The notes: a model not told the origin generated them from the letters alone. A DNA stretch of 64,000 nucleotides from Caprella mutica (GCA_947561585.1 CANNZV010000437.1:248001-312000); one strand, 5' to 3'; shown: positions 33,524 to 45,634, numbered from the stretch's first letter. Made by a program: numbers and translations.

Positions 33524-34820
33524 GATACGTATGATTTATCTAAAAGCTGAGTGGTGGCGTGGCGCACCATAGCACGGTACGTTCTATCATATAACCAGCA
33601 TGGTGTCAGACTGTCTGAGGTAATTTAAATGAAGATTTATAAAATATGGTGTAAATTTATTAATTGTTCTTTCAAATTTATGACTGACATTACCCCTGTC
33701 TGCAGAATATAGAACATTGATTCTTGAATTAATTCCTATGTTAGCTACCATTAATTTAGCTGCGCGAGATTCTGAATCTGATACCGAGAGTCAAGAGAGT
33801 AACCATAGTAAACAGAATAGTATAGTACCCCAGTTCCATGTATTATTCAAATTTATTCTGGGTAGGCTGTGACGTCATGTATGTAAACAAGAGGTCACGT
33901 CATAGTAAACAGAATTGCTGTGGGTCACGTGTAATAGAGAATTAAGATGGCGGCCAACTTGACCCATCTGACTAATTATCTTGAATAAATCGTCTTCTTC
34001 AAGACTAAATTTTTTTTACAATTTTGGGTGTAAAAAGACCAATCATCAACAGTCATTTTTTTAATTTTCGTCCGTATGACTATAAAGATTGGATAATATG
34101 CATGCGGTAATGTGGAATTCACAAAAAATATCACCGAAAACGTTATGTAACAAAAAGTTGGGTGTGTAAGTGTTGCAGCCATCTTTTGTGTTTGTACTGT
34201 ACGTACAAACGTACGCACTACTGTTGACATGTGACGTCACAGCCTACCGGGACACGCGTGATATCCCCCCTATAGCTCTGGGATACTATATCTTCTCTGT
34301 ACTGTGGAGTAACTGTCTCTCAAATTAAAATCTCTGCGGGAGAAGAGACACATTCTGCAGACTGGACAGTACCTGAATATAATGTTTGTACTCCCCAGTT
34401 ACCACTTTGATTCATCTGAGATTTTTAATTTTTCGGTCTGTTTGTAAAAAGTCTCCCCCTGAAAATAATCATAGAAAACTGTAGTAATTGTATAGGGTTA
34501 TAATAATAAACTTTTGTTTTGATGCATAAATAAAACTTATCACTTATCAGTCAGATGTATGGGTGAGGGAAAGATGAGATAAATTAAATATTTTCTATTA
34601 CAAATTTAATTATTAAACATTTAAATCAAATAATTAAACTGGGTTGTATGAACATTTAAGTCAGGTACAGACATTCGTCGAGTCCTCAGTCATTAATTCG
34701 AAACAACAATTAGCTATCAAATTCAATCCATATATCATAAATTACCTGATAGAACATACTGCATAGTGCGTAAAGTGGTGCGCCATCCTGCTGTGCGCCA
34801 CTCAACTTTTAGAACGTATC
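33524..34820. mobile_element. GGCGCACC-type inverted-repeat element carrying a P-like MITE
   Basis: Ends GATACGT..CTAAAAGCTGAGTGGTGGCG and the complement GATACGTTCTAAAAGTTGAG, then GGCGCACC words. The P-like MITE 33804-34306 is inside. Related to 35080-35615. Confidence 0.7.
33804..34306 (+). mobile_element. P-superfamily-like element, second copy (503 bp)
   Basis: Closely similar to 17708-18216. Flanked by GAGTAAC (33797-33803, 34307-34313). The first THAP cysteine is lost (TTT in place of TGT) and the frame is broken, so this copy is further decayed. Confidence 0.78.
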
Positions 34821-35079
34821 CGAATCTCTAACATAGGAAGGCTGGCAGCTAGCTACATATAAGATACTTCCATGATTAGTACCTAATATTATGAACCAGA
34901 GACCAGAGTCTGGTTATGAATTGAAAGAAGTGAGAGCTTCATGAGTTCATGGTAATATAAGTCAGCCTAGCCTCCCTGAAATTTGAAATATACCTAAAAG
35001 TAGAATGTGGTAGCTTACCATGATATAATCATGGTAGCTTAACTTACCTAAGGGCTAAGACTCCAGATGCACTATAAGC

Positions 35080-35615
35080 GATACATATCTAAAAGCTGAG
35101 CGGCGCACACCAGTACGGCGCACCACTGTACATTCTATTAGATAGGTAATTTGAATACAGATTAATGATAAATGGAGTTAATTTGATAGGTACTTACCTA
35201 ATTCTAATTGTCGTATCAAATTCATGTCTGACGCCTGACGGTACCTGAATCCAATGTTTATACTACACAGTTTAATTATTCGATTGAGATGTTTAATTTG
35301 GAATAGAAAATAGAATTCATCATAGAAAACTGTATTTGTAATTTTATGGGGTAAACTATTGTAAACTTTCAGTCTGAGGTGTAAATAAAAACTTATCAGT
35401 TAGCCGTTAGGTAGATGTATCGGGGGGCGTGCCGCCCCCCGAACCCCCCTGCCAGGTCATTAAACAATCATGAAGTGTGCAGAATAACAAACTAGCGGAT
35501 ACAACACACTACATAACAGTTTTTCACATTGAGGTCATTAATAGAAAGTACAGTGGTGCGCCGTATTGTAGTGCGCCGTAATGTGGTGCGCCGCTCAGCT
35601 TTTAGATACTTATGC
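35080..35615. mobile_element. GGCGCACC-type inverted-repeat element (536 bp)
   Basis: Flanked by TATAAGC (35073-35079, 35616-35622). Inverted ends share TCTAAAAGCTGAGCGGCGCA and several GGTGCGCCGTA words. Contains a GC-rich hairpin at 35421-35439. Confidence 0.8.
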
Positions 35616-35622
35616 TATAAGC

Positions 35623-37317
35623 AGCTGAGACGAAAATACTTTTGTGCCTAGCCTACCTAACTCAATTAAGTTAAAAGTTAGCAGGATACAATATAGCTAC
35701 CTATATTATTTGTATTGTAAATCCCAATTTATTTATAAAATAGATGAAACTTACAACTTTCTAGAAGACTATATAGTTGCAATTAAGTTCACTTCACAAA
35801 ATAATCAACAATTTAAATTTTACATGCTACTAGGAATCGGTATGCAAAATTGCAATTGAAATTGAAATGATGGCAGTTCAAGCAACGCCAATGGTTAGGT
35901 ACTTTTTCTATTTTTATTTAGAGAAAATCGAGTAAGAAATAATTGTTGAAAAATATTGTGAATTTATTTGATAATTTCATCTATTATACAATATGCAGTT
36001 TTTTATTTACTTTGAACAATATATACTAGACTGTTTCTAGGTATATATTTAGTTTCTACCTGTTTCATAGATTCACGAATTTGTATATGATTTAATAAAT
36101 TTAGATAGGTAGATAATTAGTACCTACTATTACCCTGGTTGTACACAAGGTTATAAAAAGTTTTTATCAATGGTGATTTGAAACAGATTTTATTAACTAG
36201 GTAGTAGGTTTATTTTTTAATATAAGTTCATGAATAATATAATGCATACCTAGTATTTATATCAGGCAGGATGAACTCATGTCAAGAAGGTTTTATTCTT
36301 AAGATATTATGGGAATATCCCAAGAATATTTATCCTTCTTGTCTGAGATTTTCCCTTATTATCCCAGTAAGAATTCCTTCTGGTCTGGAAAATGTTGAAT
36401 TCAAATAATTTGCTTGCTTTATAAATTAATGTCTGATGATAGATTACGAAAAACGAAAATTTATGGATACCTTTTGTATTGAACTATTAATGTTATCAAT
36501 AATAATTACAACCATACAGTACTTAAAAGTAAGTTAATTAAACAGTACAAAACATACAGAGTTGCCAACATGAATTTTAAATGTAGGTTCTATTTTAAAG
36601 TAAATAGTCTAAATTAACATTTAACTATAATGGAAAGCATCGTTAATTCATACACAATATAATGAGAGTAGGTACCTAGGTACTCTATGTATCTTACAAT
36701 ATAACTTATGATATCTTACAAAAGATTCTTATAAGATATCACCATAAGATATAAGATATTCTCAGTTGAAAAAGTATAATCGCTGACCTTCGGCTTTAGA
36801 TCAGTGATTAAAATTAATGATAAAATGATAATCATATTTCTCCACCTGAGACGTTAAATTATTTGACGAAAATCCCATTGTGATTTATCAAAAAATTGAA
36901 TGACTTATATATAGTCTATCGTCTTTCATCAGACATATACGACAAACATCCCCAACTCGAAATGAAGGGACGGTTGCAGTACTCGGGAAGTGGGCTTATA
37001 TAGGTCAGCATAAGATAATCTTAATTCTATAGGTCACATTGGTTCGTGACCTGTGTTATCAACTTATCAGTTATCACTAGGGTTGTGAAAATAGGCTTTT
37101 AAAATCCTAGATCCTGAAAGTATTATAGACGGATTCAATTAAAGAGTATTGACTGGTTCTACACCAGCGGTATATAGTATTCGATACCATTTCATTTCGT
37201 CTGTGATATTCTTACGATCTGTGATTTCCAAGTACTGCGACACTCTTCTATTGGTACCTAATCTTTTCCTCTTTGTATTTATTTTGGATATAAAGTTACA
37301 ATATTCATATTACGCAT
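35623..37317. other. Intergenic, no recognised gene
   Basis: AT-rich; short AAGATAT repeats near 36710-36770. No coding support. Confidence 0.4.
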
Positions 37318-37318
37318 A

Positions 37319-37660
37319 CCCAGCAAACATTGCAACGTCGGCCGTATGCTGGCGTGCATCGGTAACCTTATGGCAACGTCGTGCGTCGGCAAATTGATTC
37401 ATTTCGACATCGGCACAACGTCGGCTACACAACATACGGCCGTCAGATGGATATATTTGTCGGCAGGACGTCGTTCTTACAACAGTCGGCCGACAGACTA
37501 ATATTATTTGTCGGCACGATGTCAATACCCAACAATCGGCCGCTTGATAGATATCAAGTGTTGGCACGATGTTGGCAAAACAACTATAATTATACATGCA
37601 AATTAATATTAAGTATTTGTCGCTGCGATGTTGACAAAACAAATAACAGCCACTTACTAT
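37319..37660. repeat. GTCGGC-type tandem repeat, about 60-bp units
   Basis: Starts CCCAGCAAACATTGCAACGT, resembling the left end of the GGCCAACG elements. Then units of the type TTGTCGGCACGATGTCG..ACAACA.TCGGCCG recur about four to five times, decaying to the right, and end in a poly-T run (37679-37694). Confidence 0.75.
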
Positions 37661-40200
37661 GTAAAAAATGAATGTAATTTTTTTTTTTTTTTTGTAAAAA
37701 ATTATGTAAAAAAATTTATGTAAATTTTTTTTGGTAGCTAAAGAAATATTAATTTGAAAAAATTATGGTAAAAAAATTATGTAAAAAATGTAGGCCTATA
37801 TGATATATCAAAAATGTATGTAAAAAATTATATAAAAAAAACTATGTACCTACAAAAATGTACCTACCCAGAAAAAAATCGGACAGAAGACACAATATAG
37901 AAATGTTACCTTGTTTTTACTAGGGAAGTGACAATCTTATCTTTGAAATTTGTTTTATATTCTCCAAAAAAAATGTTCATATTTTTTTAATTCGATTCAT
38001 ATGCTTGATAAGGAATATAAAAGCAAGCCCCTTAAATCACATTTGGATGCTAATCTCATGTTTGAATGTAATGAAAACCTTTAAAGTATTTAAATAAGTC
38101 GTATTATTTTGAATCATGTCATTTGGATTCAATGTGTAGTGTACATCGTCTGACAACGACAAATATTTGGTAAAAAAATGGGTAAATTTTAAAGGTTAAT
38201 CGTTACATTGCACAGTTGTTTGGATAAAATGAGATTATGAGAATACATTTTGTAACAATATTTCATAAACCTCTTCATTCCAATAATTCACGTTAAATTT
38301 ATTTCAACTTGTATGTTCCAATACAAAATAGCTACATTCTTTTTTTCTATCGGCTACATCTTAACTCATTTACTTCACAAGAGTTCAATATAGACTATAG
38401 AGATACTGTAACTAGGAAATTTCTTGCTTACATGACCTATCTCGGAACAGAAGACGATTGTAGTGGCTCTGTAATTAAGTTAATACAATAAACTCTGGAA
38501 ACAATTGGAAAATATTATAATTGTCACGGGACCCAATTGTCGGCGGGCCCAATTGTCCTGGGCCCAACTGTCGGGCCACGGTTTTTATCGTACATGTAAT
38601 GCGTAGAATTAGAATCAGACACGATCCAATCATCATCAGGATAATTAAAAAAATCTAACTAATCTGTTGAATGCTGACGATTTTGCTAATAAATTTGATT
38701 TTCTGGAATTGATGAACTGTCTACTACTTTTTCGTGGTCTGTTAGGGTAAGTTACGAATTATCGGTGGGGTTCACATCTTCGGTCATATAAGAAAAAACG
38801 CGTGACCGGTAATATTATCCCGTTATTTACTTCTTGGACTTATATGTTTAATTAATTTAATACTTAATTGAATATCATGTGAAAATGCTACAAGATTTTA
38901 GGATAAATTCATTATTTAATCGCTTTCAAAATATTTGTGATGAAGCGGCTACAGCAGTTGTTTTTTTAAGCCAAATTTGAAGATTCCGGTAAAAAAAACG
39001 TTTTGAAAGCGATAAACTAAGGAATTTATCATAAAATCTTGGCACAAGTGTAGTTTAAGGACCTCAGCTCAATCTGGGGTCCTTAAACTACACTTTGGGT
39101 ATAGTTTGAAAATTTGGGATCCTTATTTTCTTAGAATGATTTTATTTCATCATATTGATATTATTATAATATAGATACTTATATGTTAGTTACGATTTCC
39201 TTATATTGGATAAAATTTGTTATTATTTCCCAATATTGCAATCATTTTAACTAGATAGTTGTTTTTGCTTCATCCATTCAATGGCCGGTGGCCCGGCCGG
39301 GGTAGCGAATTTTCACCCAAGTAGAGGTAGAATTTCTGTTTGGAATGTTGCTCTGTTCATTTTTTTGTTGCTCTGAAGAAGAATTATATCGATTTGATTG
39401 CAGTCAAGACATGCAGAACGCCGTAGCATAGATACATTAAAAAATTGACTGGGGTCTTTAAACTACACTTGGGGTATAGTTGGAAAATTTATAAACTACA
39501 CTTGATCCAAATCTTGTAGTATAGTTGCATATAATATTTAATTATGTGCAGCATCCAAGAATAAAGAAAACGGCGGTCAAATTACCGAGCACCGAAAAAA
39601 ACACAGAATAGAGGCACAATTGTGTATCATAGATACCAAATTAATTAACTGAAATCCAATATATGATGATGGTAGACAATAAGATAAAAGATAACCAATA
39701 TGTATTACAGATACATGTAATTTCTAATAAAAATTGAACCTCTAATAAATGATATTAAAAGTAATTATAATAATAAGCTTGTGCCTCTATTCTGGGAAAA
39801 ACCCAAAAATTGACATAACTATTTCCTTTTTATTCAGGTTTCTTCACATATGTCAGGTTTCCGTGAAAAATAACTTACCATAGAAAAGGAAATTCTTAAT
39901 AACGAGCTCAAGTAACTGCTTGAAGAAAAACTGGGAAACACCATCGGGTTCGAAAAAAAGAGAAAAGTAGCAATTTCGTTGGTTTCATCCATAGGACTAT
40001 AGGTGAAGAGATTTTATGTCAATTTATAGCTTGCCACGCATAATGATTAATTTATTGTACAAAATAGATGGTTTGATTGGTTTATGCATATAATAATATA
40101 CATTTTTCAGATTGTTCGTTGTATTGCAGACGAATAAATTTTTACACTAATTACTAACATTTTTTGCAAAAGTTCCAATATTTTAATAGGTTTACTGCCC
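37661..40200. other. Intergenic with small inverted repeats
   Basis: Holds three close copies of GCCCAATTGTC-like words (38528-38575), a hairpin AGTGTAGTTTAAGGACC / GGTCCTTAAACTACACT (39047-39094), and a 191-bp inverted-repeat unit (39604-39794). No gene seen. Confidence 0.5.
39604..39794. mobile_element. Small inverted-repeat MITE (191 bp)
   Basis: CAGAATAGAGGCACAA at the left and TTGTGCCTCTATTCTG at the right are perfect complements. AT-rich interior, no clear target duplication. Confidence 0.7.
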
Positions 40201-40630
40201 TTTTAATTACAACAACACTACACTACCTAACTGCCAAACACTGTATGACAGTATCCAATAGCTAACTACAAGACTTCCACATAGAAAAATAATAACTAAT
40301 AATAAATGTAGAACATAGAAGTAAATTAATATAACAGGCTCCTCTCAAAAATGTAACTATGTAAATAAATGGTAATATGATTGTAAGTTTCAATTAGGTT
40401 ACAAAAGTTATCGCAAGGTTTAACATTTTCAATACGAGAAAAAAACATATTCTCGTTATTATTATTTGATATCTATGATACCTGAAGGCATCATTTATCA
40501 GATCCAGTAATTAGTTTAGAGTAGATTTCAGAATTTAGATGCAGTTAAATGAAGCTAAAACTGGAGAAAGAAAACATAATAGATGTTATTTTCAACTGCA
40601 GTTGGACGAAACTTTCCAAAAGTTAATTAA

Positions 40631-40733
40631 TTAATTCCATTTCAAGATTTTTGATAGCAATTCATATGCCAATGTGGGTCTGGATGTCATTATTTCTTTA
40701 AATTCCGGAGTGGAAGCCATTGTATCTCCATAT
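40631..40733 (-). CDS. Gene B exon 8 (C-terminus and stop)
   Basis: 103 nt after ATTTCAG. It encodes [15 protein letters not shown], then [13 protein letters not shown] and TAA (40631-40633). Confidence 0.88.
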
Positions 40734-43700
40734 CTGAAATGTAATACGACCATCATTATCTAAAACAGAGAAATAAAATCTTAGATGTTCCATTTTCTTG
40801 CATTGGAACACTACTCACTTAATGACCATTTTCGATGCAGCCTTCTTTAGCTGAACAGCCGAGAGTTTGTCAGCAAACACCAAAATTTCCGAAGCATTTT
40901 CAACAGAAAGTTTTGATGCGAGATTTCTTTCACACATTGCCTTCAGTCGAGGGAGGTCATACTGGAGAAAATAGAGACGAATTGGTTAGTTGTGGAGTGA
41001 CTATTGAGGAGTGAGAGTTTTTTTTACATAAAATAGATGTGATCTGGATGGTTCCACTTGACATGTGTTGGATTGACCAGAGAACAGGCATCAGTGATAA
41101 TAAGATGAATATGTGTGACGTGAGGAGGGCGGATACAATCGAGTACTTCGATGGGCTACCGACCAGCTGGTAAATTTTTAGAAATATATTAGTAGCTACC
41201 GTAGACGATTGAGAGTCCTAAATAGGATAGCCGAGGGAGCCGATGTATGATTGACTGTAGTCTTTTACTAGTTATTGAACGAGGTACTGTCGCAAAAGGC
41301 TCAGCATTAACTTAGACAGGTTCCTACTCCGTGACAGTTGGTAACATTTTACGCAAGTTATTTGTTATTGATAGGCCTCTCCCAATGCCTCGCCGGTAAG
41401 AGGGACGAACAATGGCGTCCCGGTTGTCACCCACCCTAGGTAGTGTGTGAGTATAAGGCCCGCATCACTCATAAAAGTAACAATTACATTAAGATGCGAC
41501 CAAAAAATCTCCAGTTTGTGGATGCTGTGTGTATAGATGTGTTTTTGTAGAGATGGACGTGGTGCGAGGATCTTGAAGACAATTATCAGATCGGCAAAAC
41601 AAAACTCTCATCGATCCGAATCTGATTTCTTAATCCTGTACATGAAGGAAGGTAGCCACAACTCATATGAAATAAGTAGATCCTATATTCCGCCAAGAAA
41701 TTTATGACTTGCTCGAGTCTAGGGCCTAAGACCTAACCCCAAGAAGCCACCTTGGAGAAGAGTCTAGAATTCTCCGTATGAATCTACGCTCTACAGCGAG
41801 GTTTGGAGCGAGTGTGGTGCAGAGGAGTTTTAAGTACGAGGAAGGTATAGTGTGTAAATTGCTTGGTATTCTTCGCTCAGTTTTCATTTAGTATTGTGGA
41901 TGTGAAGGGCCTAGTGTAGAAGTGTGCCCACTCATGTCCGTGAATGAGGCGAGTGAAAGAACATGTGTTTCTGTGTTTAGTTGTTGTTTGTATACAACCC
42001 AATGGCAAGCTGAGTGCGGTGTTCTGTATACGTTGCAGTGTATATAGGTGTATATTGAGATTATTGACAATGTCAGAGGACCAGGCTTTGTGGGTGACAA
42101 TGAGTGTGATCGAAGGTGAGCTAAACGTTCGGTATTCGTTTTGCTCAGGATCCGGGGAACTTATCATTGTTCCATTATCTAAATATTTTGGTAATTGTTC
42201 TCTCATTTTCAGATTAGATTCACTCACCTTCTCTGCTACGAGGATCATTTCCTGAGACATGCCATCCAATTTGGGAGGAGCTTCATCAGAGTAAATGAAG
42301 TGTAACATTCCCTTAACAACTTCAGCACTAATGTCTTCTATTTCCACTTTGCTTGTTTGAGTCTCCATCATGTTATGATTGAACATCGCTTCAAACACTG
42401 GAGATCGAGCTGGGGAATAAATAATAATTTTTTGGTTATAAATACAATAAATAAAATAGGTAGCATTCACATTGTCCCTCTAATAGCCATTCTATTTTTA
42501 CTACTAGATTTAGGGGAGCTACTTTTTCTTTTGAAAGCATACATATCAAAACATAATGAAGACAAGTGCCATCAATTTTTTTAAGGTAAATTGATTTAAG
42601 CAATTAATAACATAAGGGGGATTAATTAGAAACTATGCTTCCCAGCTGAAGAGCATATTCATCAAACTAATAAAATGTATAATGCTTCTCTTAAACTTCT
42701 AAATGAAAATCTTGCAAAAGACATTACATTCCTTACCAGCTAAAATATTCTTGTGAGCTGGAAATTCCATTCCATCAGCTAGTAGAACAACATCACTGAA
42801 TGATGCACTTGACAGCAATTTGTAGAGTTTAAGTCCCAAATTGTTCTTGGGAACTTCCACAACATCTATGGTGTTGTTGGGATTACAGCAAAACTGCAAC
42901 TGGAGAATTCATTTACTAAATGATAAAACATTTTCTAGGCTTATAATAGAGATTTATTATCTTACTTTGGCAACTATGGTAATTTCATCCTTTTTGAGCT
43001 GTGACGAATCAAATGATATCATATTATTAGCGCTAGGAACACAACGACGTGGTCCTGTAAAAGAAAAATTATATTAATAAAGTATTTTATATTACACTAC
43101 TTGACTATGTGCCAATGAAAGTCCAATTTTACTTTATCTTATAATTGATTCATTTGAGTTTTGGGATGGACAAATCAGGTTTACATTAAATGTTCCACAG
43201 TATTTAATAAAAATTGGTCATCATATTTATGCCTGCAGCAACAAAAAACTTACACAAATGAGTCAGAAGTTAATGAACAACCAGAGAAGTTTGAAATGAG
43301 AAGAAAATATATAAATTTTGATTAAGCATAAACCCGATTGAAAGGGCTGAATGACTATTTTCTGCAGATTCAATAACTTTAACATGTTGACACATCAAAG
43401 TTTTGAACACTTGACATTAAGTTTTTTGAATCTATTTAATGTTTATTTCAATCTATGTCAGTATTTAGAGAAATTTTTTTTCCTCTGTGCTACTGGGAAA
43501 AATTTGTGCATTGTTCTCCTTACCAAATTTTTTCAATATCAGCAGTTCTTTATTCCTTTTATTTGATTGAACACACTTTTGTTAAATTGTTACAGAATTA
43601 GGGAATTAGAACTAAAATAGAATAGAAAACTTTTATTTTCTTTCTATAGAAATATTTATTAAGATTGATAATATTATCAAACATAGTAAAATGCAAGATG

Positions 43701-44652
43701 AGTAGTGATTGTTGTAGATGCTGACATCTCAGATTAAAAATTAGCATTAAACAAGATAAAAAAGTAATTATAAAAACAAAATAAAATAGTTTTACCTGTT
43801 TTAGCACTCTCCACCTCTTTGGAATACAGAGTGAAAGAGGTAAACACTGTGTTAGGAGTCAAGCAAGGGTTTTTCATTTTCAAAGAAATCACTACGTTTA
43901 TGGTTGGTAGTGTATATCTTATGAAATTTTCCTTCTGGAATGTACAAACCATGAACCTAGTGAAAAATGAGATGTATTAGTATTAGCTATTGATTAGTAA
44001 ATTCCATGCAAGAAAATCTTGGAATTGTCAAACCAAAGAAGTAGAAAACAGAAATTGATTAGCAATGTCATTGCTTTTAAATGAGATTTTGATAAGGAAT
44101 TTTCATAGATTCACTTGAAATATTAAATTAAAGAACTCTTTTTGTCTATATGAAATTTGTAACATTTATATGCTGTGATTCTGTTTCTATAATACAGCTC
44201 TAAAAAAACTAGGCATTTAATTAGAAATATTCTCCTGGTACTATGGTGTCTCTAGTTTACTTCTGAAATATAATAATTATCTTGAGATGTTATCTTGGTT
44301 TTTATATTATAATATTAATGCATTATTATTGCTACACACACAGAAATTACAAAACTTACCACATATGTTTATTTTTTCCATTTGATGGAAATGTGGATGA
44401 AGCGATAGAAATCCCAGATTCCACACGCAAGCCAAAGTCCGTTATTTTCCATTCATATTCCACCTTATGTACATGTAACTAGGAGAAAATAATAGAAAAA
44501 ATTACAAATTTATAATTCTCCTATATAATAGTTAGATAAAATGTTTTTTATATATGAAAAAGAAATGACTTTTGACTTTTTCTGGGTGTTTTAGATGGAT
44601 TATAGCTACACACTTTATTTGTAGAGCTCTCAGAAATAGTTGTCTCTGCCAT
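40631..44652 (-). CDS. Gene B: MATH-BTB (SPOP/TDPOZ-like) protein, 8 exons, 332 aa
   Basis: Paralogue of gene A with the same architecture and probable role as a Cullin-3 ligase adaptor. Exons on the minus strand: 44614-44652, 44360-44478, 43796-43956, 42966-43054, 42737-42899, 42228-42409, 40819-40961, 40631-40733; 999 nt with TAA stop. MATH covers residues 14-136 ([23 protein letters not shown]). The BTB includes [20 protein letters not shown] and [13 protein letters not shown], the last identical to SPOP through RSPVF. The phi-x-E motif is MME. The tail ends LLSKILKWN. Introns are short (66-1266 nt), so this copy best shows the ancestral structure. Intron 6 contains a LINE fragment. Nothing in the exons suggests decay. 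Confidence 0.93.
40819..40961 (-). CDS. Gene B exon 7 (BTB end / 3-box helices)
   Basis: 143 nt encoding [14 protein letters not shown] and [18 protein letters not shown], one codon longer than gene A. The donor AA-GTGAGT again embeds an in-frame TGA. Confidence 0.92.
41105..41173 (+). other. Intronic 22-codon frame conserved between genes B and C
   Basis: Antisense to gene B in intron 6. It reads MNMCDVRR then [14 protein letters not shown] and stops. Gene C's intron 6 has the same segment at 55583-55648 ([22 protein letters not shown]) without the stop. 42 consecutive bases are identical. Unknown function; could be an old mobile-element piece. Confidence 0.4.
41877..42190 (-). mobile_element. 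Jockey-like LINE RT C-terminal fragment in intron 6 of gene B
   Basis: Minus strand reads [35 protein letters not shown], then TRPFTSTI, matching the end of the RT domain of jockey-like ORF2 (W-S-P-x-x ... L-Q-x-x-Q-N-x-A-L-R-x-x-T-G). The homologous fragment is at 58057-58370 beside gene C. Confidence 0.75.
42228..42409 (-). CDS. Gene B exon 6 (BTB, second half)
   Basis: 182 nt encoding [20 protein letters not shown] through [11 protein letters not shown]. Nearly identical to gene C's exon. Reading past the donor runs straight into a LINE remnant, producing a long but spurious open frame. Confidence 0.95.
42737..42899 (-). CDS. Gene B exon 5 (BTB, first half)
   Basis: 163 nt encoding [16 protein letters not shown], then [20 protein letters not shown], with a G-GTAAGG donor. 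It is three codons shorter than in A and C, in the linker before the BTB. Confidence 0.93.
42966..43054 (-). CDS. Gene B exon 4 (MATH, last strands)
   Basis: 89 nt encoding [14 protein letters not shown] and [10 protein letters not shown]. It is the shortest and most divergent exon among the paralogues, in the region that forms SPOP's substrate groove. Confidence 0.87.
43796..43956 (-). CDS. Gene B exon 3 (MATH, middle)
   Basis: 161 nt encoding [14 protein letters not shown] through [14 protein letters not shown]. It is five codons longer than gene A's and two shorter than gene C's; the length change falls in one loop, and the frame is kept. Confidence 0.92.
44360..44478 (-). CDS. Gene B exon 2 (MATH, first part)
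   Basis: 119 nt encoding [18 protein letters not shown] and [13 protein letters not shown]. Same boundaries and phase as in genes A and C. Confidence 0.92.
44614..44652 (-). CDS. Gene B exon 1 (start codon)
   Basis: Encodes [13 protein letters not shown] in ATCATGG context, with donor AAA-GTGTGT. The bases upstream of the ATG are clearly related to those of gene A, so 5' UTR and promoter were duplicated too. Confidence 0.88.
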
Positions 44653-45416
44653 GATGAAATCTTGAATTGAAACAAAGCAGTAATAGATTTATAGCTAATC
44701 ATAAAATATATATCAAACTGAAAAGTGAAGAGATAATTAATTAAGTGAAACAATTGAGAGATGTTTTCTTCATTTATTTTATAGCTTCTGGATCTCCAGA
44801 GAAAGTAGAGATGTGAAATATTTAAATAAAAAAATTTCAAATTACAACCTAGATTAATAAAATTCAATTTGTGAAGGATATCAATTAATTTACAAGATAT
44901 GCCCAGACAATATACAGAGATAGCTATGCTCTTAAAATTTAAAACTAAAATAAAGTGAATCAATGAATTCCTTAAGATATACCAAGGGAAATGATTCCCA
45001 ACAACAATCATGCTTTAAGTAGCTATAAAGCTGGACTTTGTCTCATTAAAATATCTAAATACAGAAATCCATTTCATTGTGACATTAAAATTATTCTTGT
45101 TTCTAATATTCTCAATTGCCCTCTTTCATATGAGACCAGAATAAACAAATTTGATTGTACATTTTCCAGTTAGCTATAAGTCTTATTGTAAAAAAAGTCT
45201 TGCATCAAATTACTCATCAAATTTGCATAGGATAATTGCAAGATGTTTGCATTACTTTATTTATACAAAAACAAGTGGAACTCCTAGTGAAAGATGATGT
45301 GTAGAATAATAAACTTGAAATTATTCTAGGTTCCAACATCTAGATTGCTAAAAAGTAAAAATCTATTTTTGAAGAAAATAATTCAAATTTTAAAAATCTG
45401 TCCAGATACATATATA

Positions 45417-45634
45417 CAGGGTGACCCACAAAAAGTGTTCCCAACTTTGAATTAATATAAATAGCTACTGTATTTAAAAATGAATATAATTTTGAGTTCA
45501 ACTAAAATGAAAAATTAAATATTTTTTAATTTTATCCATTATACCACTTTAATTGCCTAAGATTTATAATTTATTTATAAATACAATATTTATATAAATT
45601 CAGAGTTGGGTACACTTTTTTATGAGTCACCCTG
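45417..45634. mobile_element. Tc1/mariner-type MITE (218 bp)
   Basis: TA at both sides. Ends CAGGGTGACCCACAAAAAGT and the complement of ACACTTTTTTATGAGTCACCCTG; AACTTTGAATT also inverted. Confidence 0.85.

Noticed and set aside
33976..34230. 84-codon minus-strand frame in the P-like element
   Set aside because: The THAP-like sequence is on the plus strand; the minus frame has no domain pattern.
37310..37671. Two overlapping frames of about 100 codons on opposite strands
   Set aside because: They are products of the GTCGGC tandem repeat, where stop codons are rare for compositional reasons.
41877..42470. 197-codon continuous minus-strand frame as a complete protein
   Set aside because: Only 42228-42409 is BTB coding. 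The start lies in intron 5 and the rest is a LINE fragment past a conserved GTGAGT donor.
44532..45011. 159-codon minus-strand frame upstream of gene B
   Set aside because: It overlaps exon 1 of gene B in another frame, is very rich in F, I, L and K as expected from AT-rich DNA, and the spliced gene explains the conserved part.
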